A DNA stretch of 64,000 bases from Leuconostoc miyukkimchii (GCF_019656055.1 NZ_BPKY01000007.1:1-64000), one strand, 5' to 3'; shown: positions 53,591 to 62,821, counted from the first letter of the stretch. Notes: a model not told the origin generated them from the sequence alone. Translations and numbers: made by a program.

Positions 53591-54967
53591 TCAATAATTT
53601 TTCTTAAAAACTGTAATACTTTCAATGTGTGATGTCTGCGGAAATTGATCTACCGGGATAATTGCCCCATCAATATGGTAGTTTTTTTGAATAATTTCGG
53701 CACTATCACGCACTAAAGTTACAGGATTACAGCTTATATAAACAATACGGTCAGGTCCCATTTCAGTTGTTGCTTGAATCAAATCTTTTGTTAACCCGCG
53801 TCTTGGTGGATCAACAAAAACAACATCTGGTTGCAATCCTTCATCTTGCCACTTTTTAAACTGTACGGGTGCATCAGCAAGCACATATTCAGCATTGTGA
53901 ATATTATTTGCGCGCATATTAATCTGCGCATCGGCTACTGCACCAGGTACAACTTCAACACCAATAACTTGTTTAACCAAATTAGCTACTGTTATGCCTA
54001 TTGTTCCAATTCCTGAGTAGGCATCAATCACAACATCTGTTGATTTCAACATCGCTTTTTGTGCTGCCAATGCATACAACACTTCTGTTGTTTGCGGATT
54101 AACCTGATAAAACGAATTTGGCCCAATAATAAAATCATACCCAAGTAATTTATCATGGATTGTTTCTGAACCCCACAGTACGCGATTATGTGGACTTAAC
54201 AACACAAATTCTTGTTTCGGACTGTGATTAAAAATCAAGCTTTTCAGTTCTGGTAATTGCTCAACAATATCAGTTATCACTTCTGTCTCAAAATTGATAG
54301 TTTTTTCATTTGATACCAATACTACCATCAATTCATGTGAGTAATAACCGCGTCGTATCATAATGTAGCGAATTGCTCCCTGCTCTGTATCAGGATTAAA
54401 TGCTGTAATTTTATACTTTTCTAATATATTACGTACGGTAACTATTGCTTCATCAATATTAGCATCATTTACGAAATAATCTGTCATGGGTACTAATTCA
54501 TGCGTCCCACGACGATAAAACCCACTCGTTAAATGATCATTGTTCCATTTAACAGGCACAATAGTTTTATTACGATAATAAGTCGGATCTGTCATACCAA
54601 TCGTTGAATCAACCGATACTGCAATATTCTTTTCTCGAAATAGTCGTTCAATTTGATGCTTTTTTAATTCTAACTGTGCCTGATACTTTAAGTTGACAAG
54701 CGGTGCTGTGCCCGCATCAATCAAATATTGACGGTGACTATTTTGACGTTTGTCAGATGCTTCAATTCTTTCAAGCACCTTAGCATATCCAGAAAATTTA
54801 TCCACCTGTATCACTTCCAGCAACACCTTTTCACCTGGAATCGCGTCGGCGATGTATAAGGGATAAGTTGGTGTAACATAAATGATGCCCATACCATCGA
54901 TACGTATGTCATCAATTGTTTTTATTATTTTTTCATGTAATTTAACGGGGAGAATTGTTCGAGCCAT
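53591..54967 (-). CDS. rlmD: 23S rRNA (uracil-5-)-methyltransferase, RlmCD type, without Fe-S cysteines
   Basis: A 458-residue TrmA/RumA-family enzyme. The SAM site is VIDAYSGIGTIGITVANLV, FVDPPRRGL follows and the catalytic Cys is in VYISCNPVTLVRD. After a TRAM-like N-terminal domain the usual four Cys of the 4Fe-4S site (CPHF...CGGC pattern) are missing: the segment reads AGTAPLVNLKYQ (residues 85-96). This Cys-free form occurs in other lactic acid bacteria. The start is uncertain; I take the ATG at 54967 rather than a TTG at 54982. No Shine-Dalgarno is clear. Confidence 0.9.
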   Translation of the reverse strand: MARTILPVKLHEKIIKTIDDIRIDGMGIIYVTPTYPLYIADAIPGEKVLLEVIQVDKFSGYAKVLERIEASDKRQNSHRQYLIDAGTAPLVNLKYQAQLELKKHQIERLFREKNIAVSVDSTIGMTDPTYYRNKTIVPVKWNNDHLTSGFYRRGTHELVPMTDYFVNDANIDEAIVTVRNILEKYKITAFNPDTEQGAIRYIMIRRGYYSHELMVVLVSNEKTINFETEVITDIVEQLPELKSLIFNHSPKQEFVLLSPHNRVLWGSETIHDKLLGYDFIIGPNSFYQVNPQTTEVLYALAAQKAMLKSTDVVIDAYSGIGTIGITVANLVKQVIGVEVVPGAVADAQINMRANNIHNAEYVLADAPVQFKKWQDEGLQPDVVFVDPPRRGLTKDLIQATTEMGPDRIVYISCNPVTLVRDSAEIIQKNYHIDGAIIPVDQFPQTSHIESITVFKKNY

Positions 54968-55077
54968 GATTTCAATATACAAGGTAATTAACTATTTAAC
55001 GCTTCTATGAGACACTCAGTTCACGATATTAGCTATTTCCTCATAATTCCCTTCTACTATATATAGTTTAATTTACA

Positions 55078-55112
55078 AAACAAAAGCGTTCACTAAAGTG
55101 AACGCTTTTGTT
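55078..55112. terminator. Terminator after rpmE2
   Basis: AACAAAAGCGTTCAC and GTGAACGCTTTTGTT form a near-perfect 15-bp hairpin around AAA-type loop bases; with T-rich arms it can work in both directions. It lies directly after the rpmE2 stop. Confidence 0.85.
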
Positions 55113-55124
55113 AAGAACAACTTA

Positions 55125-55391
55125 TTACTTGTCTTCATTGTTCTTGAAACCAAATCCAGCAAACTTCTTGTTGAACTTGTCGACCGCACCATCAGCTTGC
55201 GTAAACTTCTGCTTACCTGTGTAAAATGGATGTGAGTCAGATGTAATATCCATACGAATAACTGGGTATTCAGTACCTTCAAAATCAGTTGTATCGTTTG
55301 ATGTTACAGTAGAAGCTGATAAAAACTTCTTGCCTGTTGTTGCATCAAGAAAAACAACAGCTTGATACTTTGGATGAATTTCTGCTTGCAT
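55125..55391 (-). CDS. rpmE2: Ribosomal protein L31 type B (zinc-independent)
   Basis: An 88-residue L31. [33 protein letters not shown] and [27 protein letters not shown] are family signatures, and [10 protein letters not shown] is shared with other type B proteins. The four zinc Cys of type A are absent, so this is the C-minus form that does not need zinc. AAGGAG precedes the ATG. It is a single-gene unit with its own promoter (55449-55477) and a strong terminator. Confidence 0.96.
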   Translation of the reverse strand: MQAEIHPKYQAVVFLDATTGKKFLSASTVTSNDTTDFEGTEYPVIRMDITSDSHPFYTGKQKFTQADGAVDKFNKKFAGFGFKNNEDK

Positions 55392-55448
55392 AATAATTTC
55401 TCCTTAGCGCCCTGATACTTCTGTAACAGAGTCAGTATATAACAATAT

Positions 55449-55477
55449 ATTTTATCACGTTCTAGATCTTATTGCAA
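55449..55477 (-). promoter_or_regulatory. Promoter of rpmE2
   Basis: Minus strand TTGCAA (55472-55477), 17 bases, TAAAAT (55449-55454). A 50-base leader follows, with a short imperfect ACTCTGT/ACAGAAGT dyad that might be a ribosomal-protein leader; that is uncertain. Confidence 0.6.
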
Positions 55478-55507
55478 TAACTTAATCTATATTAATAATA
55501 ATTGTGT

Positions 55508-56794
55508 TTATGGCATTAGATTGATAAGATCAATGCCTTCAATTGAAATATCTGCACCTAAATGCGTCAATTTATCTTGTATCCGATCATAACCACGTAA
55601 AATGTGATCCGCTTCATTAATAACTGTTTCGCCTTCTGCCATGATCGCGGCAATAATTAAAGCAGCGCCTGCTCTAATTTCAGCTGCTTCGACGTCAGTT
55701 CCTATTAATCGAGGTGAGTAATTGATTCTAATTTTACCAGGCTTTTCAGAATCAATATCACCACCCATACGCCTTAATTCAGCAACGTGTTTCACACGTT
55801 TTGGATAGATTGTGTCTGTCACTGTGCTTTCACCACTCGCCATCAGTAACAATGGTGTAATTGGCTGTTGTAAATCTGTTGCAAAACCAGGATAAGGCAT
55901 TGTCTTAATCTGTACTGGCTTTAAATTATCAGATTTATAAACGTGAATTGTATCTTCACCAATGTCTAAGTTGACACCCATCTCGATTAACTTTGACGTA
56001 TACGACTCTAAATGTTCTGGAATCACATTTTTAATTGTGACACCATCGCCAAACGCTGCGGCCATACTCATATACGTTCCAGCCTCAATACGATCAGGAA
56101 TAACTGTATGTGTGTTTCTTGCTTTTAGACTTGGCACACCTGCAATACGAATCGTATCTGTTCCAGCACCACGAACATTGGCACCCATGTTATTTAAAAA
56201 TGTTGCAATATCAATTATTTCTGGCTCACGCGCTGCATTTTCAATAATTGTTTGACCCTTGGCACGAACAGCAGCCAAAATAATATTAATTGTTGCACCA
56301 ACAGAAACTGTATCTAAGGCAATTCTTGCCCCAATTAATCCATTTTCAGTGGCATCAATATGAATAATATCATTGCTTTCAGTCACTTTTGCGCCAAGCG
56401 CTTCAAAACCCTTTATATGTTGATCAATTGGGCGCCTACCCAAATTGTCTCCGCCAGGAAATGTCACTGTTGCACGGTTAAATCGTCCGAGCAAAGCACC
56501 CATAAAATAGTAGGATGCACGTAATGATTTAATGGCACCACTGGGTAAATCACTTTCTCTAATATGTGTCGGATCAATATCCAAATTACCATTCGCAAAT
56601 ACTGAATGCACGTTCATGGCATTCAAAATCAATTGCAAATTTTTGACATCTAGAATTTGTGGTACTGTATCGAATTTAACTGGTGTATCCGCCAAAATTG
56701 CAGCCGGAATTAATGCAACTGTTGAATTCTTTGCGCCACCGATTGTAACCTCACCATGGAGGTGTTTGCCACCGCGTACAATTATTTTAGCCAT
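55508..56794 (-). CDS. murA: UDP-GlcNAc 1-carboxyvinyltransferase, Cys-to-Asp variant
   Basis: A 428-residue EPSP-synthase-fold enzyme for the first committed step of peptidoglycan synthesis. GGKHLHGEVTIGGAKNSTVALIPAA at the N-terminus holds the conserved Lys-Asn, LRASYYFMGALLGRF and RPIDQHIKGFEALGA are family signatures, and GYDRIQDKLTHLGA the C-terminus. The active-site loop reads FPGGDNLGRRPID: Asp116 (codon 56447-56449) stands where most MurA have the Cys alkylated by fosfomycin. Closest to the MurZ/MurA2 group. AAGGAA precedes the ATG at 56794. Confidence 0.95.
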   Translation of the reverse strand: MAKIIVRGGKHLHGEVTIGGAKNSTVALIPAAILADTPVKFDTVPQILDVKNLQLILNAMNVHSVFANGNLDIDPTHIRESDLPSGAIKSLRASYYFMGALLGRFNRATVTFPGGDNLGRRPIDQHIKGFEALGAKVTESNDIIHIDATENGLIGARIALDTVSVGATINIILAAVRAKGQTIIENAAREPEIIDIATFLNNMGANVRGAGTDTIRIAGVPSLKARNTHTVIPDRIEAGTYMSMAAAFGDGVTIKNVIPEHLESYTSKLIEMGVNLDIGEDTIHVYKSDNLKPVQIKTMPYPGFATDLQQPITPLLLMASGESTVTDTIYPKRVKHVAELRRMGGDIDSEKPGKIRINYSPRLIGTDVEAAEIRAGAALIIAAIMAEGETVINEADHILRGYDRIQDKLTHLGADISIEGIDLINLMP

Positions 56795-56875
56795 GAATTT
56801 TCCTTGTAAAAGTTATAGTCCATCATCAATTATACAGTGAAACTAGACTTAACTCAAATTAAATTAGAAATATGC

Positions 56876-59332
56876 TTAGCGCACTTGGACATCAAGTTCA
56901 TTCACTAACGCTGTTATCACATTTTCAAAATCAGCATTGACTTCTGCTTCAACTAACGTGTCATCGTTATCTTGATACGTCAATGTATACGCCAAAGAAC
57001 GTTTGCCACTTGGCAAGTTGTCTCCCGTATAAACATCAAACAATGTCACATCAACTAATTTGTTTCCGGCTGATTGGCGAATAACTGACTCAATCTTTGC
57101 ATTTTCAATATTTTCATTCACTAGTAACGCAGCATCTCGGCTTACTTGAGGGAACCGCGAAATCTTATCATATTGAACATCACTTTTTGCCTCATTCATG
57201 ATGGTAAACAAATTCAATTCAAAACCAAAAACAGGTGCCATTTTCTGTGATTGTGTGAGCTTTGGGTGTATTTGACCTGCAAAGCCAATATAAACATCCC
57301 CAACATAAATATCTGCTGTTTGTCCTGGATGCATGTTTACATGACGATTTGTGGCAACATATTTTATATTCGTCGTACCAATTTGATCCAAATATGCTGA
57401 CACGATACCCTTGATGTCATAAAAATCAACAGCTCTCGCCGCTTTTTGATTTTGCCAACTAGATGTTACATCATCCCCAGTTAAAACACCAGCAATATGT
57501 TCGATTTCGGTTGGTAACTCATTGTCTTCATTTGCAACAAACACACGTCCTTGTTCATAAAGGGCAATATTATGAACAAAATGATTCACATTGTAGGCGA
57601 CATCTTCTAGTAAGCCTGCCAACAAATTTTGACGTGCTGTTGTACGGTCAGAACTCATTGGATAATTCAGTGTCACAACTTTTGCCGTCACATTTTCAGC
57701 AAATTGCTGCGATTTTTCAGGTGTCGTGAGCACATAAGAAATAGCTTGATTTAATCCCAAGCTCTCCAAAATCTTGCGACTAGCTCTGATTTGACGTTGT
57801 TGACGTGTTAGTTTTCCTGGCGTTGTAGGACCATATGGTAAGGTTACAGGTAAGTTGTCGTAGCCATATAATCTTGCTATTTCTTCAACAACGTCAGCTT
57901 CAATGCTCATATCCGCACGACGCGCTGGTAATATTACTTCTATTTTTTCACTATCAAGTGTGTATTGAAAATTCAATTGATCAAAGAAACCAGCGATTTC
58001 TTTGAGTGTTAGTGTAGTGCCTAAAATTTGATTAACCCGTGTAGCAGTGATTGTTAAACTCACTTCTTTACGCTCAATATTTGCAGCTACTATTCGTTCA
58101 CGTGCTACCTGACCCTTTGCTAATTCATCAACTAAACTAGCAGCATGATCTAAAGCAACATAAGTCGCATCCCAATTTACACCGCGCTCAAAACGCGCTG
58201 AGGCCTCGGAATGAATATTATGACGACGTGCTGTTGATCTTATCAAACTCGGATTAAAAACAGCACTTTCAATCACAATATTTTGAGTACTTTCGTCAAC
58301 TTCAGACTCCAATCCACCCATAACACCAGCAAGCATCAACGGTCCGTCAGTTGTTGCAATCACAATGTCTTCACCAGGACGTAAGTCTCTTTTTTGGCCA
58401 TCAAGTGTCACTAATTTTTCATCAACTTCAGCACGACGAACATGGATTTCGTTATCATGTAATTTATCTAAATCAAATGCATGGAGTGGCTGCCCATACA
58501 TTAACATCATATAGTTAGTAATATCAACTATATTGTTAATTGGGCGCATACCAGCATTCCACAATCGCTTTTGTAACCATAATGGTGAATCTTCAACAGT
58601 CACGTGATTTATCACACGTACTGCATACTTTGATACTAAATCATCGTCATCAATAAAAAGAGATACTTGATTTTTAGCAGGTGATTCGTATTCTACTAAG
58701 TCAAAATCAGGCAAAGTAACTGCTTGATTTAACATAGCACCTAACTCATAAGCTGTCCCAATCATGGATAACATATCTGCACGATTTGGTGTTAGATCAG
58801 TATCTAACACTGGTTCATCCATGCCCAACACTGTCAAAGCATCATCACCAGGTTGCACATTTTCGTTTTCACCAAAAACATATATGCCTGCTTCAAAATC
58901 TTTAGGCGAAATTTTACTATCAAAACCAATTTCTTGTAGCGCTACTAACATACCATTTGAAACTTTACCACGTAGTTCTGCTGGCTTCAATTCAATTAAT
59001 TCACCAGTTTCATGGTTAATAATATGCGCACCAACTTTTGCCAAAATAACAAATTGTCCCTCGGCTATGTTGGGTGCCCCAGTCACAACTTGAGTCAGCT
59101 TTGATTCGCCAATATCAACTTGGGCAATCACCATATGATCTGAGTCTGGGTGTGATGTGACACTCATAACTTTTGCAACAACAAGCCCATCTTGTTGTTG
59201 TGCTAAGGTAGTTGAATCAGCAATCTCTACACTAGTACGTTCAATTTTTTCAGCTAAATCAGCCACAGCATCGGCATCTAAATTGATACTGTTATTCAAA
59301 TAGTCGTTTATCCATTTCAAACTTGTCTTCAT
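56876..59332 (-). CDS. pheT: Phenylalanyl-tRNA synthetase beta subunit
   Basis: An 818-residue beta chain of the (alpha-beta)2 enzyme. Domains: tRNA-binding OB fold (about 40-155, VVAKVMSVTSHPDSDHMVIAQVDIG), B3/B4 editing domain (about 210-390, NIVDITNYMMLMYGQPLHAFDLDKL), B5 (about 405-475), catalytic-like core (EVILPARRADMSIEADVVEEIARLYGYDN) and the FDX-ACB domain at the C-terminus (ISRFPQVSRDAALLV ... LAYTLTYQDNDDTL). It starts 2 bases after the pheS stop and is governed by the same T-box leader. Confidence 0.96.
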   Translation of the reverse strand: MKTSLKWINDYLNNSINLDADAVADLAEKIERTSVEIADSTTLAQQQDGLVVAKVMSVTSHPDSDHMVIAQVDIGESKLTQVVTGAPNIAEGQFVILAKVGAHIINHETGELIELKPAELRGKVSNGMLVALQEIGFDSKISPKDFEAGIYVFGENENVQPGDDALTVLGMDEPVLDTDLTPNRADMLSMIGTAYELGAMLNQAVTLPDFDLVEYESPAKNQVSLFIDDDDLVSKYAVRVINHVTVEDSPLWLQKRLWNAGMRPINNIVDITNYMMLMYGQPLHAFDLDKLHDNEIHVRRAEVDEKLVTLDGQKRDLRPGEDIVIATTDGPLMLAGVMGGLESEVDESTQNIVIESAVFNPSLIRSTARRHNIHSEASARFERGVNWDATYVALDHAASLVDELAKGQVARERIVAANIERKEVSLTITATRVNQILGTTLTLKEIAGFFDQLNFQYTLDSEKIEVILPARRADMSIEADVVEEIARLYGYDNLPVTLPYGPTTPGKLTRQQRQIRASRKILESLGLNQAISYVLTTPEKSQQFAENVTAKVVTLNYPMSSDRTTARQNLLAGLLEDVAYNVNHFVHNIALYEQGRVFVANEDNELPTEIEHIAGVLTGDDVTSSWQNQKAARAVDFYDIKGIVSAYLDQIGTTNIKYVATNRHVNMHPGQTADIYVGDVYIGFAGQIHPKLTQSQKMAPVFGFELNLFTIMNEAKSDVQYDKISRFPQVSRDAALLVNENIENAKIESVIRQSAGNKLVDVTLFDVYTGDNLPSGKRSLAYTLTYQDNDDTLVEAEVNADFENVITALVNELDVQVR

Positions 59333-59334
59333 GC

Positions 59335-60384
59335 TTAATTACCCTTTCGATTGAATTGTGACAAAAACCGGACGTCATTCAAATAGAATTGACGAATATC
59401 ATCAACACCATACTTTAACATCGCAAAACGATCCGGTCCTAAACCAAATGCAAATGCCGAATACTTATTAGGATCTATCCCATCCATTCGTAATACATTT
59501 GGGTGTGTCATACCGGCTCCTAGAACCTCGATCCACTCAATGTCTTCAGGCTTCATATCAGGTGTTACTTCGTTCCATGAAACATCTACCTCAACAGAGG
59601 GCTCTGTAAACGGAAAATAAGATGGTCGCATACGAATTTGATGTTTCTCACCAAAAAGTGTTTGCATAATTGACAGTAGTGTCCCTTTTAAATCAGCCAT
59701 GGTAATATTTTCACCAACAACCATGCCTTCAACTTGGTGGAATTGATGCGAATGTGTTGCATCATCTGTATCACGTCGATATACTTTTCCAGGTGCAATC
59801 ATTTTTAACGGTCCTTTTGAAAAATCGTGTTTCTCAAGCGAACGTGACTGGACTGGTGACGTCTGTGTACGAAGTAGTATTTCAGGTGTGATATAAAACG
59901 TATCTTGCATATCACGCGCAGGATGATCCTTTGGCAGATTTTCTCGTTCAAAGTTATACTCATCTGTTTCAACTTCCGGTGAGTCTATCGTGTCATCAAT
60001 AACTTCAAAACCCAATCCTAGAAAATGTTGTTCAATTTCATCAATAATTTGTTGTAAAACATGTGGTTGTCCGACACGGTGAACGCTACCTGGTAACGTC
60101 ACGTCAATTGTTTCTGAAACCAATTGTGCATTCATTTTAGCAGTTTCTTCGGCTGCCTTTTTTTGTGCTAATAGTTGTGTGATTGTTTGACGTACATCAT
60201 TTCCTATTTCACCAACTGCACGGCGATCTTCTGGTAAAACATCTTTCATACCTTTTAATAAAGCTGTCAATTCACCTTTTTTACCAAGTAAACTCACTCG
60301 CAGCGCTTCAATATCTGCACCAGAAGTGTTAATACGCTTTACAGCTGCAGATTTTAATGCTGTGAGATCTTCAATTAAACTCAT
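59335..60384 (-). CDS. pheS: Phenylalanyl-tRNA synthetase alpha subunit
   Basis: A 349-residue class II synthetase chain with the active site for Phe-AMP. N-terminal coiled coil (1-85), then motif 1 ([30 protein letters not shown]), motif 2 ([24 protein letters not shown]) and motif 3 ([22 protein letters not shown]). The Ala of the FAFGLG pocket is the residue known to set Phe specificity. GAAAGGA precedes the ATG. A full T-box leader lies directly upstream. Confidence 0.96.
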   Translation of the reverse strand: MSLIEDLTALKSAAVKRINTSGADIEALRVSLLGKKGELTALLKGMKDVLPEDRRAVGEIGNDVRQTITQLLAQKKAAEETAKMNAQLVSETIDVTLPGSVHRVGQPHVLQQIIDEIEQHFLGLGFEVIDDTIDSPEVETDEYNFERENLPKDHPARDMQDTFYITPEILLRTQTSPVQSRSLEKHDFSKGPLKMIAPGKVYRRDTDDATHSHQFHQVEGMVVGENITMADLKGTLLSIMQTLFGEKHQIRMRPSYFPFTEPSVEVDVSWNEVTPDMKPEDIEWIEVLGAGMTHPNVLRMDGIDPNKYSAFAFGLGPDRFAMLKYGVDDIRQFYLNDVRFLSQFNRKGN

Positions 60385-60454
60385 AACTATTTCCTTTCAA
60401 ATTCCGATAAATACGAAGTTACTTGCCAAGATAAGCAACTATCTCAAGTTAACC

Positions 60455-60740
60455 CAACAAAAAAGTCCCATGTTGTCTATAAAGACAACATGGGACGTCA
60501 AATACCGTGGTACCACCCAAATTTCTGATTTGCATCAGCTTTTGAAAACTATAACGTAGTTACCGTTGGCGATTAAGCCAAACACTCCAGACTGAAATTC
60601 ATCATATTCCTAACTATGATATTTCCACCAAAAACATATCATTCGCTTTTATATAGGCAATATAATTACTAGATCTTTCACAGTGCTTCTTAAATAGATA
60701 TATTAAACTGTTATCTGAGATTCACAACAAATAACATACT
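60455..60740 (-). promoter_or_regulatory. T-box leader for pheST
   Basis: Minus-strand leader of about 350 bases in the 365-base gap before pheS. The T-box core GGGTGGTACCACGG (60505-60518) lies just before a terminator stem GTCCCATGTTGTCT (arms 60483-60496 and 60465-60478, 14 bp, 4-base loop) followed by TTTTTTG; the T-box region can pair with the upper arm to form the antiterminator. A TTC (Phe) specifier candidate is at 60594-60596. An extended -10 TGATATACT (about 60744-60752) with CAGACA upstream is the likely promoter. Uncharged tRNA-Phe should raise pheST expression. Confidence 0.9.
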
Positions 60741-60749
60741 TTAAGTATA

Positions 60750-61118
60750 TCATGCAATAACATCACTGTCTGCCTGTTTTTTCTGGGTAACATTGTTATA
60801 CTTATCAGACCATTCATGTATTGCTGCCATCATTGGGCGCATAGCCTCACCAGCAGTTGTTAATTTATACTCAATCAGGCTGGAATCTTCATAAGTAACA
60901 CGCTTTAACAAATTTGCTGCTTCAAGTTCTTTTAACCGCTCAACTAAGACACGATCTGAACAAACTGGAATCGCACGAGATATTTCTAAAAAGCGCATTG
61001 TTCCCCCAACAATCAGAGTTTCAATAATTAATCCATTCCACTTTCTGCCAAGAATTTGAAAAGTACTGGTAAAGTTCTGACAGAGTAGGTTTTCCGTATT
61101 TTCTGCTAATTTTGTCAT
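60750..61118 (-). CDS. HxlR-family transcriptional regulator
   Basis: A 122-residue winged-helix regulator of the HxlR type. FQILGRKWNGLIIETLI, MRFLEISRAIPVCSDRVLVERLKELEAANLLKRV and EYKLTTAGEAMRPMM are the family pattern. It has Cys13 near the N-terminus, where redox-sensing relatives carry a reactive Cys, and a second Cys in the recognition region; redox control is only a possibility. GAGGAT precedes the ATG. A promoter with an overlapping dyad lies upstream, suggesting autoregulation. The target gene is not obvious: fructokinase is adjacent on the same strand upstream. Confidence 0.9.
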   Translation of the reverse strand: MTKLAENTENLLCQNFTSTFQILGRKWNGLIIETLIVGGTMRFLEISRAIPVCSDRVLVERLKELEAANLLKRVTYEDSSLIEYKLTTAGEAMRPMMAAIHEWSDKYNNVTQKKQADSDVIA

Positions 61119-61134
61119 TTTTTATCCTCAGAAA

Positions 61135-61183
61135 CGTTTTGTATTGTTAAGTAGATGATAACACAAAACACTCATGTTGACAA
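61135..61183 (-). promoter_or_regulatory. hxlR promoter with overlapping dyad
   Basis: Minus strand TTGTCA (61178-61183), 17 bases, TATCAT (61155-61160). An imperfect inverted repeat TTTTGTaTTGTTA / TAACA-CAAAA (about 61137-61169) covers the -10 and start point and could be the autoregulatory operator. Confidence 0.55.
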
Positions 61184-61195
61184 AAAGTAAGCATC

Positions 61196-62062
61196 TTAAA
61201 CTAATGTCTTTGCTAAATAGAAGCAACCCAATATACCTGCATTATCGCCATTTGCTACAGGTACAATATATTCTTCTAAATCAGGTACTTCAAGATAATC
61301 ACTCATTTGTTCCGCAAAGCTTTCACGAATCAAAGGAAATAGTGTCTCTCTGTGTGGTACACCACCACCAAAAATAATTTTCTCCGGACGTAAAATCATC
61401 GTATAATCCAATGCTGCTTGCGCCAAATAGTAAGCTTCAATTTTCCAAGCAATATCATCATCTGGAATATCTTTTGCGCTAATTCCCCAGCGTTCTTCGA
61501 TTGCAGGACCAGCAGCTAAACCTTCTAAACAGTTATCACCATGGAATGGGCAATGACCTTCATATTTATCTTCTGGATGCTTTTGCAAAAAAATATGTCC
61601 TGCTTCAGGGTGACCGTAGCCACTAACTAACTTCCCACTTGAAACGATTCCAGCACCAACACCTGTCCCGACAGTGAGATAGACCATGTTGTTAACATCT
61701 TTAGCAGCACCAGTCTCAAATTCAGCCCAACCAGCACCATTAACATCTGTTGTCCAATAATAAGGGATATCACGCCATGACTTCATACGACCAAGAAAAT
61801 CATACCCAGACCATCCGCGCTTTGGTGTGTCTAATACATAGCCATATGTTTGTGAACCATCGACAATGTCAATAGGTCCAAATGCTGCAATCCCAATAGC
61901 ATCAATATTGTCAAATTGGTCAAAAAAGGCAATGACTTGATCTAATGTTTTTTCACCGTCTAATGTTGGAAATGATGTCCGTTCAACAACATTAAATTTT
62001 TCATCTGCAACAGCAACAACAAACTTTGTTCCCCCAGCTTCAATTGCACCCAATAATCCCAT
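61196..62062 (-). CDS. ROK-family fructokinase
   Basis: A 288-residue sugar kinase phosphorylating fructose with ATP. LLGAIEAGGTKFVVAVAD is the phosphate-1 motif, IGIAAFGPIDI the sugar site, TVGTGVGAGIVSSG the phosphate-2 motif, and HPEAGHIFLQKHPED...GHCPFHGDNCLEGLAAGP the ROK signature with a complete His/Cys zinc site. I start at the ATG at 62062, with AAAAGAGAAA before it. Upstream are a consensus promoter and a cre-like site at the start point, so CcpA repression in good sugar is likely. Confidence 0.92.
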   Translation of the reverse strand: MGLLGAIEAGGTKFVVAVADEKFNVVERTSFPTLDGEKTLDQVIAFFDQFDNIDAIGIAAFGPIDIVDGSQTYGYVLDTPKRGWSGYDFLGRMKSWRDIPYYWTTDVNGAGWAEFETGAAKDVNNMVYLTVGTGVGAGIVSSGKLVSGYGHPEAGHIFLQKHPEDKYEGHCPFHGDNCLEGLAAGPAIEERWGISAKDIPDDDIAWKIEAYYLAQAALDYTMILRPEKIIFGGGVPHRETLFPLIRESFAEQMSDYLEVPDLEEYIVPVANGDNAGILGCFYLAKTLV

Positions 62063-62214
62063 AATTTTTCTCTTTTCTTCATACATATTTTTACAGTCAC
62101 AATAGCACTGACTATTATGATCTGTATTTTACTACAACTATATTTTTACTCATTGAGTTGGATAAAAATATTACCACATGACCTAAGTAAATTCGCTTCA
62201 CTTTTTCAAAATAG

Positions 62215-62264
62215 GTAAAGCGCTTACATCTATAATTTTAATCGATTTCACTTATAGATGTCAA
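62215..62264 (-). promoter_or_regulatory. Fructokinase promoter with cre-like site
   Basis: Minus strand TTGACA (62259-62264), 18-base spacer, TAAAAT (62235-62240). A cre-like palindrome TGTAAGCGCTTTAC (62215-62228) covers the expected start point; it matches 12 of 14 positions of the CcpA consensus. The remainder of the 300-base gap holds the VOC terminator and otherwise nothing I recognise. Confidence 0.65.
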
Positions 62265-62309
62265 GCGTATATTAATTTTTTTAAGTCCTTAACAAATTAC
62301 TATTCTATA

Positions 62310-62373
62310 TAACAAAAAATCTTTATTATATAGTTGTCATCAAACATCAATGACTAACTTAATAATAAAGATT
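62310..62373 (-). terminator. Terminator after the VOC gene
   Basis: Minus strand AATCTTTATTATTAAGTTAGTCAT pairs, with a few mismatches, with a 23-base partner over a 9-base loop, then TTTTTTG. It closes the ADH-membrane protein-VOC operon, 11 bases after its stop codon. Confidence 0.8.
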
Positions 62374-62383
62374 ACTTTAGTAG

Positions 62384-62767
62384 TTATTTAACTATTTCAC
62401 AAAATTCAACAATAACTGCATCTGGTCCTTCTATATTGAAAAATTTAATCCCTTTTTCCCAAAAAGCTAAATGTTGCACTTCATAATCAATTAAGTTAAA
62501 CCCTTCACTTTTTGCAGCAACAAACGCAGCATCTGCATCGCTAGTATCTAGTGAAATATGATTAATTGCGCCTGGTTTCCCAGCGACTTCATCTTGTTGC
62601 CAAGTTTCAATAACAAGATTTTCACGCTTCATAAAAATGACATTACCAACAGGAAAATCTCCAGTTTTTTCAAAACCTAGCTTTGTCCAAAAGGCTTCAG
62701 CGGTTTCTAAATCTTTAGTTGGTATACCAATGTGTTGTACACCAGAATAATAATCTGAAAATGACAT
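62384..62767 (-). CDS. VOC (glyoxalase/bleomycin-resistance) family protein
   Basis: A 127-residue vicinal-oxygen-chelate protein with two beta-alpha-beta-beta-beta repeats. The four metal ligands of glyoxalase I-like enzymes are present: His12 (VQHIGIP), Glu54 (VIETW), His70 (INHISLD) and Glu121 (IVEFCE), so a metal-dependent lyase or isomerase is plausible. AAGGAG precedes the ATG. It is the last gene of an operon with the YczE-like membrane protein and a dehydrogenase, which suggests a role in handling a sugar-derived aldehyde or ketone. The substrate is unknown. Confidence 0.88.
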   Translation of the reverse strand: MSFSDYYSGVQHIGIPTKDLETAEAFWTKLGFEKTGDFPVGNVIFMKRENLVIETWQQDEVAGKPGAINHISLDTSDADAAFVAAKSEGFNLIDYEVQHLAFWEKGIKFFNIEGPDAVIVEFCEIVK

Positions 62768-62821
62768 GTTATGCTCCTTTTTATTTATACTAACCTAACT
62801 TTGACTCGATATCGTTATCAA

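Noticed and set aside
55073-55282. A 69-residue frame over rpmE2
   Set aside because: It shares the strand with rpmE2 in another frame and runs into the terminator.
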